Assembly (NCBI GenBank): GCA_000371845.1
Contig: AQUE01000005.1
Location: forward strand, 1-39,248
Reading direction: 5' to 3'
Length of the DNA: 39,248 bases
Source of the DNA: an alpha proteobacterium SCGC AAA280-P20
GTDB taxonomy: Bacteria; Pseudomonadota; Alphaproteobacteria; Pelagibacterales; Pelagibacteraceae
Of the stretch, positions 26,858 to 33,956 are shown piece by piece. How positions within the stretch are numbered: position 1 is the stretch's first letter; each line of letters opens with the position of its first letter. The notes below the pieces were generated by a model that was given only the letters and a program-made list of their open reading frames with translations, had not been told where the DNA came from and did no database searches. The position numbers and the translations under genes were made by a program.

Positions 26858-27890
26858 AGATCAAAAATTTACAGTCATATCTAACAAAAAAGTAATTAAA
26901 AGATTTGCTGCTGTTGCCGATTCCAATAATTCAGTTACGTCAGAAAAAATTGATGAACCAACAAAAGAAATTCAAGAAGAAAAACCTCTTATTCTTTCTA
27001 AAAGTAACCTTGTAAAAGAAGAAAATACAATTGTAGAAAACCAAACAACAATTAAAGAATCAGTAGAAGAAAAAATTACTGAGCCTGGTGTTGTTAAAAA
27101 AATTAATAAAAAACTAAACAATAATGTTTTTAAACTTATTTCGGATGATTATTATTATAATAGAGAACCATCAACACTTGAAATTAGTCATTTAACAAAA
27201 ATAATTAAAAAAAGAGTTATTCTTAAAGACGTAAGCGTAACTGTAAATCCCCAAGAAATTGTTGCCTTACTTGGTCCAAATGGCGCTGGTAAGACAACTT
27301 TGTTTTCTATAGTGCTTGGAATTTTAAATCCAACGCAAGGTAAAGTCATTTTCAATAATAAAGTAATAAATGAACTTCCAATTCATATGCGTGCAAAAGA
27401 AGGGATTAGCTACCTTCCACAATCAAGATCAATCTTTAGAGGATTAACTGTTGAGGAAAATATTAGAGCAGTTGCAGAAGTTGCAATCAAAGACCAAGAG
27501 AAAGAAGATGAGTTAGTTGAACATTTATTAAATGAATTTAAAATTGCCCATCTTCGAACTGCTTCAGCTTTGAGTCTTTCTGGTGGGGAAGCAAGAAGAG
27601 TTGAGATCGCAAGATGCTTAACAACCTCTCCTAAAGTATTATTATTAGATGAACCATTTGCAGCCTTAGATCCTATTGCAATCATTGAACTTAAAGAAAT
27701 GCTTAGACACTTAAAAGACAAAGGTATTAGCATTTTCATTACCGATCATAACGTTAAGGAAACTCTTGATATTGTAGATAGAGCTTACATTATTAATAGT
27801 GGAGAGTTAATTGCTGAAGGATCTCCTCAAGAAATTGTTGAAAATAAAAAAGCAAGACAGCTTTACTTAGGATCTCAATTTAGAATTTAA
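26847..27890 (+). CDS. lptB: LPS export ATP-binding protein with a ~110-residue charged N-terminal extension
   Basis: The ATPase of the LptBFG extractor (347 aa against about 240 normally). The ABC domain begins near residue 111: Walker A GPNGAGKTT (143-151), Q-loop PQSRSIFRGLTVEENI, signature LSLSGGEARRVEIAR, Walker B VLLLDEPFAALDP, and switch His in FITDHNVKETLDI. Residues 1-110 are Lys/Glu/Thr/Ser-rich and look disordered; they contain no signal peptide and no OstA-like pattern, so they are not a fused LptA. The ATG overlaps lptC by 11 nt. Where alphaproteobacteria usually carry rpoN and raiA next, the strand flips and DUF2798 follows with no gap. Confidence 0.93.
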   Translation: MKDKDQKFTVISNKKVIKRFAAVADSNNSVTSEKIDEPTKEIQEEKPLILSKSNLVKEENTIVENQTTIKESVEEKITEPGVVKKINKKLNNNVFKLISDDYYYNREPSTLEISHLTKIIKKRVILKDVSVTVNPQEIVALLGPNGAGKTTLFSIVLGILNPTQGKVIFNNKVINELPIHMRAKEGISYLPQSRSIFRGLTVEENIRAVAEVAIKDQEKEDELVEHLLNEFKIAHLRTASALSLSGGEARRVEIARCLTTSPKVLLLDEPFAALDPIAIIELKEMLRHLKDKGISIFITDHNVKETLDIVDRAYIINSGELIAEGSPQEIVENKKARQLYLGSQFRI

Positions 27891-28121
27891 TTATTGTCTA
27901 TCAATAATTCTGCTTAAAACAAATCTTGCTAATTTTCCCATAAAAAATGCAGGAATTAACGCGATAAAAAAAGCCGGTATCCAAGCTCTAATCCAGATTA
28001 AAAAAAAATGATCTACAAACCCTATATTCATTAATGAAATAATAAACGACATCATTAGACTCATCCCGAACGCCATAATGATAGTAAAAATATATGGCTC
28101 AAATTTCTTGTTTAATCTCAT
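27891..28121 (-). CDS. DUF2798 family small membrane protein
   Basis: A 76-aa protein with two hydrophobic helices (about 10-33 and 41-62) and basic ends. The pattern SLMMSFIISLMNIGFVDHFF followed by IRAWIPAFFIALIPAFF fits the DUF2798 (PF11391) family of unknown function. Its stop codon abuts the lptB stop (convergent, no spacer). It is divergent from the small ArfA-like gene across 58 nt. Confidence 0.8.
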   Translation of the reverse strand: MRLNKKFEPYIFTIIMAFGMSLMMSFIISLMNIGFVDHFFLIWIRAWIPAFFIALIPAFFMGKLARFVLSRIIDRQ

Positions 28122-28157
28122 GATAATTAATAGTTAAAATTAATTTAATAAAGAATC

Positions 28158-28166
28158 TGCTATAAT
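28158..28166 (+). promoter_or_regulatory. Consensus extended -10 promoter for the 36-codon gene
   Basis: TGC-TATAAT is a perfect extended -10 element 13 nt before the ATG at 28180, predicting a start site near 28172-28174 and a leader of only a few bases. No clear -35 is visible. It is the best promoter match I noticed in the window and supports the short downstream ORF being a real gene. Confidence 0.55.
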
Positions 28167-28179
28167 TGTCAAATTCATT

Positions 28180-28290
28180 ATGAAAAGAAATCCTGTAGCT
28201 AAAGCTCTTCGAACGCCAAAATTTAAAAAAAGAATTATTAAAGATAAAAAAAAATATAATAGAAAAAAAATTAAAAAACTTTTTAAATAA
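28180..28290 (+). CDS. Very small basic protein resembling ribosome-rescue factor ArfA
   Basis: A 36-codon ORF encoding MKRNPVAKALRTPKFKKR, then IIKDKKKYNRKK and a Lys-rich end (IKKLFK). The core aligns by eye with the conserved part of ArfA, whose E. coli form reads [22 protein letters not shown].RKG: Ala-Leu, Pro, Phe, Arg/Lys-x-Arg-Ile/Val, Lys-x-Lys-Lys and Tyr-x-Arg-Lys all match. ArfA recruits RF2 to free ribosomes stalled on non-stop mRNA. A consensus extended -10 lies 13 nt upstream. The 3' end contains an A/T-only inverted repeat (28271-28286). It ends 3 nt before the convergent nuclease gene. The family call is tentative; the gene itself is more secure. Confidence 0.6.
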   Translation: MKRNPVAKALRTPKFKKRIIKDKKKYNRKKIKKLFK

Positions 28291-28293
28291 AAC

Positions 28294-28764
28294 TTACTTA
28301 TTATGCAAAGATTTTCTATACTCAGAGGGTATTTGAAAAGTCATTGACCAAATACCAAGTTTATTTTCTTTTGCATATTTCTCATCTTCAATAAAATCTT
28401 TAGAATATTGAGTATATGCAACTGCATAACCTTCTCGAACCATAAATTTAGATAAACTTTCTTTACCGATAAAACATTCTGCAACTAATCTTTGGTATCG
28501 ATCCTTATCTTTTACAACACATTCGGGAATTTTATCTCCAATTTTGTTTTTAAGAACATTTTTTGCAATAACTCCACATTTGATTTTTATATTATCTTTT
28601 TCGCAAATTTGTTTTGTTTCTGGAGCATCAATTCCAAAAAAACGATATTTGAGTTTTCCTATATGAATAGTATCTCCATCAATTACTTGGATATTTTTTT
28701 CATCTGCAAGAGAAATGATTGATAAAAAAAAAGTAAATATTAAAAAAAAAATAATTTTTTTCAT
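28294..28764 (-). CDS. Secreted staphylococcal-nuclease-like endonuclease (thermonuclease family)
   Basis: A 156-aa protein with a signal peptide (MKKIIFFLIFTFFLSIISLA, about 1-20) and an SNase/OB-fold domain (PF00565). Catalytic residues visible: Asp29/Asp31 in VIDGDTIH, Arg41 and Asp46 in YRFFGIDAPE, Glu49, and Arg92 in DRYQRLVAE, followed by REGYAVAY. It should be an exported Ca2+-dependent nuclease acting in the periplasm or outside, perhaps for nucleotide scavenging. It lies just downstream of the PrpD-like gene (10-nt gap) on the same strand. Confidence 0.92.
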   Translation of the reverse strand: MKKIIFFLIFTFFLSIISLADEKNIQVIDGDTIHIGKLKYRFFGIDAPETKQICEKDNIKIKCGVIAKNVLKNKIGDKIPECVVKDKDRYQRLVAECFIGKESLSKFMVREGYAVAYTQYSKDFIEDEKYAKENKLGIWSMTFQIPSEYRKSLHNK

Positions 28765-28774
28765 AAAAAACTAT

Positions 28775-30280
28775 TTAAAAAATTGCTATTTTTTTTCGTT
28801 GAATATTTTGAATTTTTTCAAGAACTTCGATATTTAATTGATCTAGCTGTTTGCTCTTAAGATCTCTTAAATTTTGCACAACTTCTAAAAATCTTTCTGA
28901 CTCTGATCTTGTAATAATATCTTTGGTTAAAGTTATAAATTTTTCCACGTAATTTTTTCTCTCAAAAGGACGTTTGCCCCAAGGATTAGCATCAGCAATT
29001 CCCAATTCATCCTCAATCTTAGTGCCATCTTTCATTTTAATAATAATCCTACCTCCAAAACATTTTTTCTTTGGATCTTTGTCGTGATATTTTTTAGTCC
29101 ACTCTTTGTCTTCAAAAGTCTTAATCTTTTTCCAAAGTACCACTGTACTTTTTTTTTTTGCTCTTTCTGGTTTATAAGAATCTTCATGATGCCACTTACC
29201 ATCTTCTAGGGCGACAGCAAAAATATACATAATAGAATGATCTAGTGTTTCTCTACTTGCGTTTGGATCCATTTTTTGAGGATCGTTTGCTCCTGTTCCA
29301 ATTACATAATGAGTATGATGTGAAGTATGAATTTCGATACTATCTATTTTAGAAAAATCTTTAATTTTTGTTCTCATGTCACGGGCCAAATCTATTAAAG
29401 CTTGTGCTTGATACTCTGCAGAGTGTTCTTTGGTATATGTTTCAAGAATTACTTTTTTTGACTCGCCTTTTTCTGGCAAAGAAACCATATATTCAGCGTC
29501 TGGTCCTGATAAAATTCTAGCTATTACGCTATCTTCTCCTTCATAAATTGGATTTGGAGCTCTCTCTCCTCTCATACAACGATCAACTGCTTCGATTGCA
29601 AGTTTTCCAGCATGAGCAGGAGCAAATGCTTTCCAGCTAGAAATATCTCCTTTTCTAGATTGTCTTGTTGAAATTGTTGTGTGCAAAGCTTGTTGAACGG
29701 ATTGATAAATAGTTTCAGTATCTAATTTTAAAAGAGATCCTAATCCTGCTGCAACGCTAGGTCCTAAATGTGCGATGTGATCAATTTTATGTTCATGAAG
29801 ACAAATTCCTTTAACTAAATTAACCTGAATCTCATAACCAGTTAAAATTCCTTTAATCAAATCTAAACCATTTGAATCTTTTTGTTGTGCTACAGCTAAA
29901 ATGGGAGGAATATTATCTCCAGGATGACTATAGTCAGCTGCTAAAAAAGTATCATGAAAATCTAATTCACGAACTGCTGTACCATTTGCCCACGCAGCCC
30001 ATTCACAATCAAATTTTTTAGATGAATCAATTCCAAAAACTGTTGCCCCATTTGCTCTTGGATGAGCTAATGCCATTTCTCTAGCAGTTGTAACTGGTTG
30101 TCTTGAAAAAGATGCAATAGCAACAGACGCATTATCAATAATTCTATTAATCACCATATCAGCTGCTTTTTCATCTATGGGTGAATTGTCACTTGCAACT
30201 TTAGCAATTCTATAAGCAAGCTGATCTTCTTTTGGTAAATTTACTTTTGATGGATAAACTTTAACTTTAAATTTTTTCAA
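28775..30280 (-). CDS. MmgE/PrpD family protein, probable 2-methylcitrate dehydratase, TTG start
   Basis: A 501-aa member of the MmgE/PrpD family; E. coli PrpD is 483 aa. Matching blocks are [20 protein letters not shown] (compare LDFNDTWLAAEWGHPSD), [30 protein letters not shown] and [13 protein letters not shown]. This favours methylcitrate dehydration in propionate catabolism, although prpB and prpC are not adjacent. The reading frame opens with TTG at 30278-30280. An in-frame TAA lies four codons upstream and the first ATG is about codon 43, so TTG is the best start. The Shine-Dalgarno is weak. Confidence 0.85.
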   Translation of the reverse strand: MKKFKVKVYPSKVNLPKEDQLAYRIAKVASDNSPIDEKAADMVINRIIDNASVAIASFSRQPVTTAREMALAHPRANGATVFGIDSSKKFDCEWAAWANGTAVRELDFHDTFLAADYSHPGDNIPPILAVAQQKDSNGLDLIKGILTGYEIQVNLVKGICLHEHKIDHIAHLGPSVAAGLGSLLKLDTETIYQSVQQALHTTISTRQSRKGDISSWKAFAPAHAGKLAIEAVDRCMRGERAPNPIYEGEDSVIARILSGPDAEYMVSLPEKGESKKVILETYTKEHSAEYQAQALIDLARDMRTKIKDFSKIDSIEIHTSHHTHYVIGTGANDPQKMDPNASRETLDHSIMYIFAVALEDGKWHHEDSYKPERAKKKSTVVLWKKIKTFEDKEWTKKYHDKDPKKKCFGGRIIIKMKDGTKIEDELGIADANPWGKRPFERKNYVEKFITLTKDIITRSESERFLEVVQNLRDLKSKQLDQLNIEVLEKIQNIQRKKIAIF

Positions 30281-30322
30281 GATAATTTCTTATAATATTC
30301 AAAATATAAAATAACAATATTT

Positions 30323-30751
30323 TTAATTAACTCTTTTTATAGTTAATATTTTGTCACCTACTTTTATATTGTTTTGTTCAAACCACCCTTGATTAACTTC
30401 AAGGGCAAGTACTATAGGTTGCCCGGAACAATGTTCTGTTAAAGATAGAGGCTGCATATCTGTTATTCTCACTATTGTGTTTGTCTTGCTAATAAAAGCT
30501 ATAGACAAAGGTATTTGTGTATCCTTCATCCAAAAACATGGGCTAGAACCTTCTTCAAAAATAAATAACATACCACTATCTTTTGCTAAAGCTGGACGTT
30601 TCATTAAACCTTCACTTTGCTCTTCATCCGTCTCTGCTATTTCAGCAATTAATTTTTTAGTTCCAATTTCAATTTGAACTTTTGAAAGTTGAGCAAAAGA
30701 ACTATTAGCTAATAATAAAGTAAGGATTATTATTTTTATAATTTGTTTCAT
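30323..30751 (-). CDS. DUF192 family secreted protein
   Basis: A 142-aa protein with a signal peptide (about 1-20, ending SSFA) and a DUF192 (PF02643) domain: EEQSEGLMKRPAL, DSGMLFIFE, CFWMKDTQIPLSIAFI, ALEVNQGWFEQN and GDKI. The function of the family is unknown and the location is periplasmic. The start overlaps the stop of the MazG-like gene by one base (TAATG), so the two are translationally coupled. Confidence 0.9.
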   Translation of the reverse strand: MKQIIKIIILTLLLANSSFAQLSKVQIEIGTKKLIAEIAETDEEQSEGLMKRPALAKDSGMLFIFEEGSSPCFWMKDTQIPLSIAFISKTNTIVRITDMQPLSLTEHCSGQPIVLALEVNQGWFEQNNIKVGDKILTIKRVN

Positions 30752-31077
30752 TATCTTTTTTGACTGTTGCCTTTTGATAAAGACACCGGATATTTTATAA
30801 CATTTTTCTTTAATTTCGCGTAAAAACTTTTCTCAATATCAATGTTCATTTTTTGAGAAATTCTTAATAAATAAAAGAATATATCGGCTATCTCATCCGC
30901 TACTTTTTCCTTTTCTACTTTTTTTAAATCACTTTCTTTTAACCACTGAAAGATCTCTACAAGCTCTGAAGCTTCCACTGATAAAGCCATAGATAGATTT
31001 TTAGGCGAATGAAACTGATCCCAGTCTCTTTCTTTAACGAAGTTTTTAATTTTTTGATTAATTTTCTTTAAATCCAT
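30751..31077 (-). CDS. MazG-like nucleotide pyrophosphohydrolase
   Basis: A 108-aa all-alpha NTP pyrophosphatase. Seen are RDWDQFHSPKNLSMALSVEA, with EASELVEIFQW (the ExxE Mg2+ motif) and EVADEIADIFFYLLRI-like EKVADEIADIFFY, the second metal-binding ExxD. It matches the single-domain dCTP/house-cleaning class. It likely removes abnormal or excess dNTPs. It is divergent from the HIT gene across only 27 nt and coupled to DUF192. Confidence 0.92.
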   Translation of the reverse strand: MDLKKINQKIKNFVKERDWDQFHSPKNLSMALSVEASELVEIFQWLKESDLKKVEKEKVADEIADIFFYLLRISQKMNIDIEKSFYAKLKKNVIKYPVSLSKGNSQKR

Positions 31078-31104
31078 AACAAAATAGTTATTTAATTAAA
31101 TTAC

Positions 31105-31500
31105 ATGTTTAAATTACACAAAAAATTACTCAAAACTACACATTCTGTAGCTGATCTAAAGTTATGTACTGCGCGATTGATGGATAATGCTAAATTTCCT
31201 TGGCTCATTCTTATTCCAAAAAGAAAAAATATTAGACAAATACTGGACTTAAATAAAAAAGATCAAATAAAACTTATGGAAGAAATTGATTATTGCAGCA
31301 GAGTTATGAAAAAAACTTTTAAGGCTTTTAATTTAAATGTAGAGAAAATTGGAAATATCATTCCGCAATTACACATTCATATTATTGCAAGAAATAAAAA
31401 AGATAGCTCATGGCCTCTTTCGGTTTGGGTTGTTAAAGGAAGGCCTTATAAAAAATCACACTTAACCGAAACTATAAAAAAGATACAAAAACTTATTTAA
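31105..31500 (+). CDS. HIT family protein (histidine-triad nucleotide hydrolase)
   Basis: A 131-aa HIT domain protein with LCTARLMDNAKFPWLILIPK at the N-terminus and the triad segment IIPQLHIHIIAR (His90, His92). The first triad position is Gln88 rather than His, a variant I recall from proteobacterial Ap4A-hydrolase-like HIT proteins. A role in hydrolysing dinucleoside polyphosphates is plausible. It ends one base before rlmJ. Confidence 0.9.
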   Translation: MFKLHKKLLKTTHSVADLKLCTARLMDNAKFPWLILIPKRKNIRQILDLNKKDQIKLMEEIDYCSRVMKKTFKAFNLNVEKIGNIIPQLHIHIIARNKKDSSWPLSVWVVKGRPYKKSHLTETIKKIQKLI

Positions 31501-31501
31501 T

Positions 31502-32338
31502 ATGTTGAGCTATAGGCACGGATATCACGCTGGAAATTCAGCTGATGTTTTAAAACATTTTATACTTCTTTATGTTTTAGATTATGTAAAAAAAAAAGAT
31601 AAAAATTTTATTTTTATTGACTCTCATGCAGGTGGAGGAAAATATTCTATCTCTGATCCTTATATGCAAAAAAATAAAGAATATCTCCAAGGTATCGAAA
31701 AAATATTTAAAATAAATAATGATGATATTTTTTTAAAAAGTTATTTAGACTTAATAAAATCGATAAACTCTAATTCTGATCTTAAAATATATCCTGGCTC
31801 ATGCTATCTTGCGTCTAAATCTTTAAGAAAAGATGATAAGCTTCATTTTCTTGAATTACATCCTACGGAGTTTTTAAATCTTAAAAAAAACTTTGAAAAT
31901 GATTCAAGAATAATTATTGAAAACGAAGATAGTTACAAAAGACTTAATAAATTATTACCACCTAAAGAAAAACGTGCTGTTATACTAATTGACCCATCTT
32001 ATGAGCTGAAAGATGAATATGAAAAAGTATCAAAGATGTTATCAGATTGTTATAAAAAATTTCCTCTTGGGGTTTATATTGTTTGGTATCCAGTATTAAG
32101 TAATAAAAAATCTGAATCATTTGTTTTAAATATTTTAAAAGAAAATTACAAAAATTTATCCCATATAGAAGTGATTACGGACAACTCTAATGATGGAATG
32201 CATGGTAGCGGTTTATTTGTGATTAATTCTCCTTGGTCTATAGAAAAAGATATTAAAAAAGGTTTAGAGACTATTTTTGATTGTTTAAAAAAATCTAACG
32301 AACTTTCTAAATTGTTATTTAAAAGCAATATTAATTAA
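31502..32338 (+). CDS. rlmJ: 23S rRNA (adenine-2030-N6)-methyltransferase
   Basis: RlmJ methylates A2030 of 23S rRNA (278 aa, E. coli 280). Diagnostic features: the start MLSYRHGYHAGNSADVLKH, FIDSHAGGGKYS (SAM binding), YPGSCYLA, LELHPTEF, and the catalytic tetrad seen as DPSYE (164-168) where E. coli has DPPYE. It lies one base after the HIT gene, and its last 4 nt overlap the convergent mgtE. Confidence 0.94.
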   Translation: MLSYRHGYHAGNSADVLKHFILLYVLDYVKKKDKNFIFIDSHAGGGKYSISDPYMQKNKEYLQGIEKIFKINNDDIFLKSYLDLIKSINSNSDLKIYPGSCYLASKSLRKDDKLHFLELHPTEFLNLKKNFENDSRIIIENEDSYKRLNKLLPPKEKRAVILIDPSYELKDEYEKVSKMLSDCYKKFPLGVYIVWYPVLSNKKSESFVLNILKENYKNLSHIEVITDNSNDGMHGSGLFVINSPWSIEKDIKKGLETIFDCLKKSNELSKLLFKSNIN

Positions 32339-33714
32339 ACAAATAAACTTGCTATTCCAAGAAATGCAAAAAAACCAACAACATCTGTAACTGTTGTTAC
32401 AAAAACAGTTGCAGAAACAGCGGGGTCAATCTTCATTTTGTTTAATGTCACCGGGATAGCGATTCCAGCTAAACCAGCTACTGTTAAATTTACAATCATG
32501 GCAGCGCCAATAAGTATGGCTATTTTTAAATCATGAAACCAGAAATAAACAAAAACTCCTGTAATTGCTGCAAATACTAGTCCATTTAATAAACCAGTTA
32601 CAACTTCTCTATTAATAATTTTCATTACATTTTTTACATTCAATTGTTGTGAAGCGATTAATTGAATTGTTACTGTTAATGTTTGTGTTGCAGCATTTCC
32701 TCCCATCGATGCAACAATTGGCATAAGTACCGCAAGAGCAATAACTTTTTGAATTGTGTTCTCGAAAATTCCAATAACAAATGAAGCTAAAACTGCAGTA
32801 ATTAAATTAATAAACAACCATAAAAATCTATTTTTGGATGTCTCTATAGGATTGTCGCTTATATCTTCTGCAGCTCCAATACCTCCTAATCTTAGAGCAT
32901 CTTCAACCGCTTCTTCTTTAACAATTGTTACAACATCATCTCCTGTGATCACACCAATTAATTTTTGTTCTTTATCAACAACACCAGCTGAAACTAAATT
33001 ATATTGAGTAAAAATATTACCAACTTTTTCTTTATCAAGGTCTGCTGGAATAAAAGTTTTATTTTCTGCAACCAAATCTTTTACTTTTATGTTTGGATCT
33101 GATCTTAAAATATTTGAAATAGATGCATTGCCAATCGGCTTTCTATCTTTATCTACAACAAAGATTTCTAAAAACTGCTCTGGTAAATCTGTTGAGTCTC
33201 TTAAAAAATCCATAGTCTGACCAACAGTCCAGTCTAAATCAATAGTTACAAATTCTCTCTGCATAATTCTTGCAGCTGAGTCTTTTGGATATTTTAATCC
33301 TAATCTAAAAAAATTTTGATCTTTTTGAGGAAGATTATTTAAAATTTGATTTTGAAATTCTTCAGGGACATTTTCTATAATTTGAAAAGCATCATCTGAT
33401 TCTAATTCTTTTATAATTGAAGAAATTGTATCTGGGGAAAGCTGTTCTAATATTTCTTTTTGTAAAATATCAGATAATCCTAATACTACTTCAGGGTTTA
33501 AATCTGCAGATTTGTGACTAAATAATTTTATCTGAACTTCACTAGGTAATGTTTTAACTAAATCGGCAACGTCTGCTGGGTGATATTTGTCTAATAACTG
33601 ATTAACAGAAATAAAATTATTCTGTTTAACATTTTCAATTAAAGAATTAATTTGTTCTTCAGTAAAGATATGCCCTGTTCTAACTTTAGAAGTTTGATTG
33701 GCTTCTTGGGGCAT
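32335..33714 (-). CDS. mgtE: Magnesium transporter MgtE
   Basis: A 459-aa Mg2+ channel. The cytoplasmic N domain (about 15-140, KYHPADVADLVKTLP) is followed by two CBS domains (about 140-270, with FVTIDLDWTVGQTMDFLRD and LIGVITGDDVVTIV), a connecting helix (about 271-295), and five membrane helices starting near 298. These include the MPIVASMGGNAATQTLTV pore segment and the C-terminal DPAVSATVFVTTVTDVVGF, whose Asp is the Mg2+ site in the family. The CBS and N domains gate the channel by cytoplasmic Mg2+. Confidence 0.96.
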   Translation of the reverse strand: MPQEANQTSKVRTGHIFTEEQINSLIENVKQNNFISVNQLLDKYHPADVADLVKTLPSEVQIKLFSHKSADLNPEVVLGLSDILQKEILEQLSPDTISSIIKELESDDAFQIIENVPEEFQNQILNNLPQKDQNFFRLGLKYPKDSAARIMQREFVTIDLDWTVGQTMDFLRDSTDLPEQFLEIFVVDKDRKPIGNASISNILRSDPNIKVKDLVAENKTFIPADLDKEKVGNIFTQYNLVSAGVVDKEQKLIGVITGDDVVTIVKEEAVEDALRLGGIGAAEDISDNPIETSKNRFLWLFINLITAVLASFVIGIFENTIQKVIALAVLMPIVASMGGNAATQTLTVTIQLIASQQLNVKNVMKIINREVVTGLLNGLVFAAITGVFVYFWFHDLKIAILIGAAMIVNLTVAGLAGIAIPVTLNKMKIDPAVSATVFVTTVTDVVGFFAFLGIASLFV

Positions 33715-33761
33715 GAAAATCTCACATATAGGTTAAGCTACTACCTATAACGAATTTGATT

Positions 33762-33789
33762 AAAAAAAAAGCCTAATTTTAAAACTTAG
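33762..33789 (-). terminator. Possible weak intrinsic terminator of the 28-codon gene
   Basis: On the minus strand CTAA...TTAG arms with an A/T interior (33773-33789) are followed after GGC by nine T residues (33762-33770). The stem includes the stop codon of the small gene. The hairpin is weak (A/T-rich), so this is only a candidate. Confidence 0.3.
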
Positions 33790-33872
33790 TACTGTTTTTT
33801 TGATCTAGATTCTTTTGGAGCTGTACTCTTTGCCTTTTTTTTTTCTTTTCTTGTATCGCGACTTTTTGCCAT
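33786..33872 (-). CDS. Very small basic protein (28 aa), MAKSRD-type
   Basis: A 28-codon ORF encoding MAKSRDTRKEKKKAK followed by a Ser/Lys-rich tail ending KKQY. It fills the mgtE - EamA gap on the minus strand, ends 71 nt upstream of the mgtE start, and has a T-run downstream. Peptides beginning MAKSRD with Lys/Glu runs recur in unrelated bacterial genomes as far as I recall, but no function is known to me. The high charge suggests RNA or ribosome binding (inference). An A10 run inside the gene makes it prone to slippage. Confidence 0.5.
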   Translation of the reverse strand: MAKSRDTRKEKKKAKSTAPKESRSKKQY

Positions 33873-33897
33873 AATAAAAATAAACTACATTAAATAT

Positions 33898-33921
33898 TAA
33901 TTAATTCTATTGAATTAATTA
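33898..33921. promoter_or_regulatory. Perfect 10-bp inverted repeat upstream of the EamA transporter
   Basis: TAATTAATTC (33898-33907) and GAATTAATTA (33912-33921) are exact reverse complements around a 4-nt loop TATT. It lies between the divergent 28-codon gene (start 33872) and the EamA gene (start 33957), where no terminator is needed, so an operator or leader hairpin is possible. The all-A/T arms raise the chance of coincidence. Confidence 0.35.
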
Positions 33922-33956
33922 TCGACACCGATATAGCAATACAGGCTCAATTGTGG

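Noticed and set aside
26847..27176. LptB extension as a fused or degenerate LptA
   Set aside because: It has no signal peptide and no beta-strand/OstA pattern; it is low-complexity charged sequence.
27410..27739. 109-codon minus-strand ORF inside lptB
   Set aside because: It lies opposite the conserved ABC core including the signature and Walker B motifs; it is a shadow frame.
33951..33956. TTG start of the EamA transporter
   Set aside because: An ATG follows two codons later and there is no Shine-Dalgarno favouring the TTG; the difference is only two residues.
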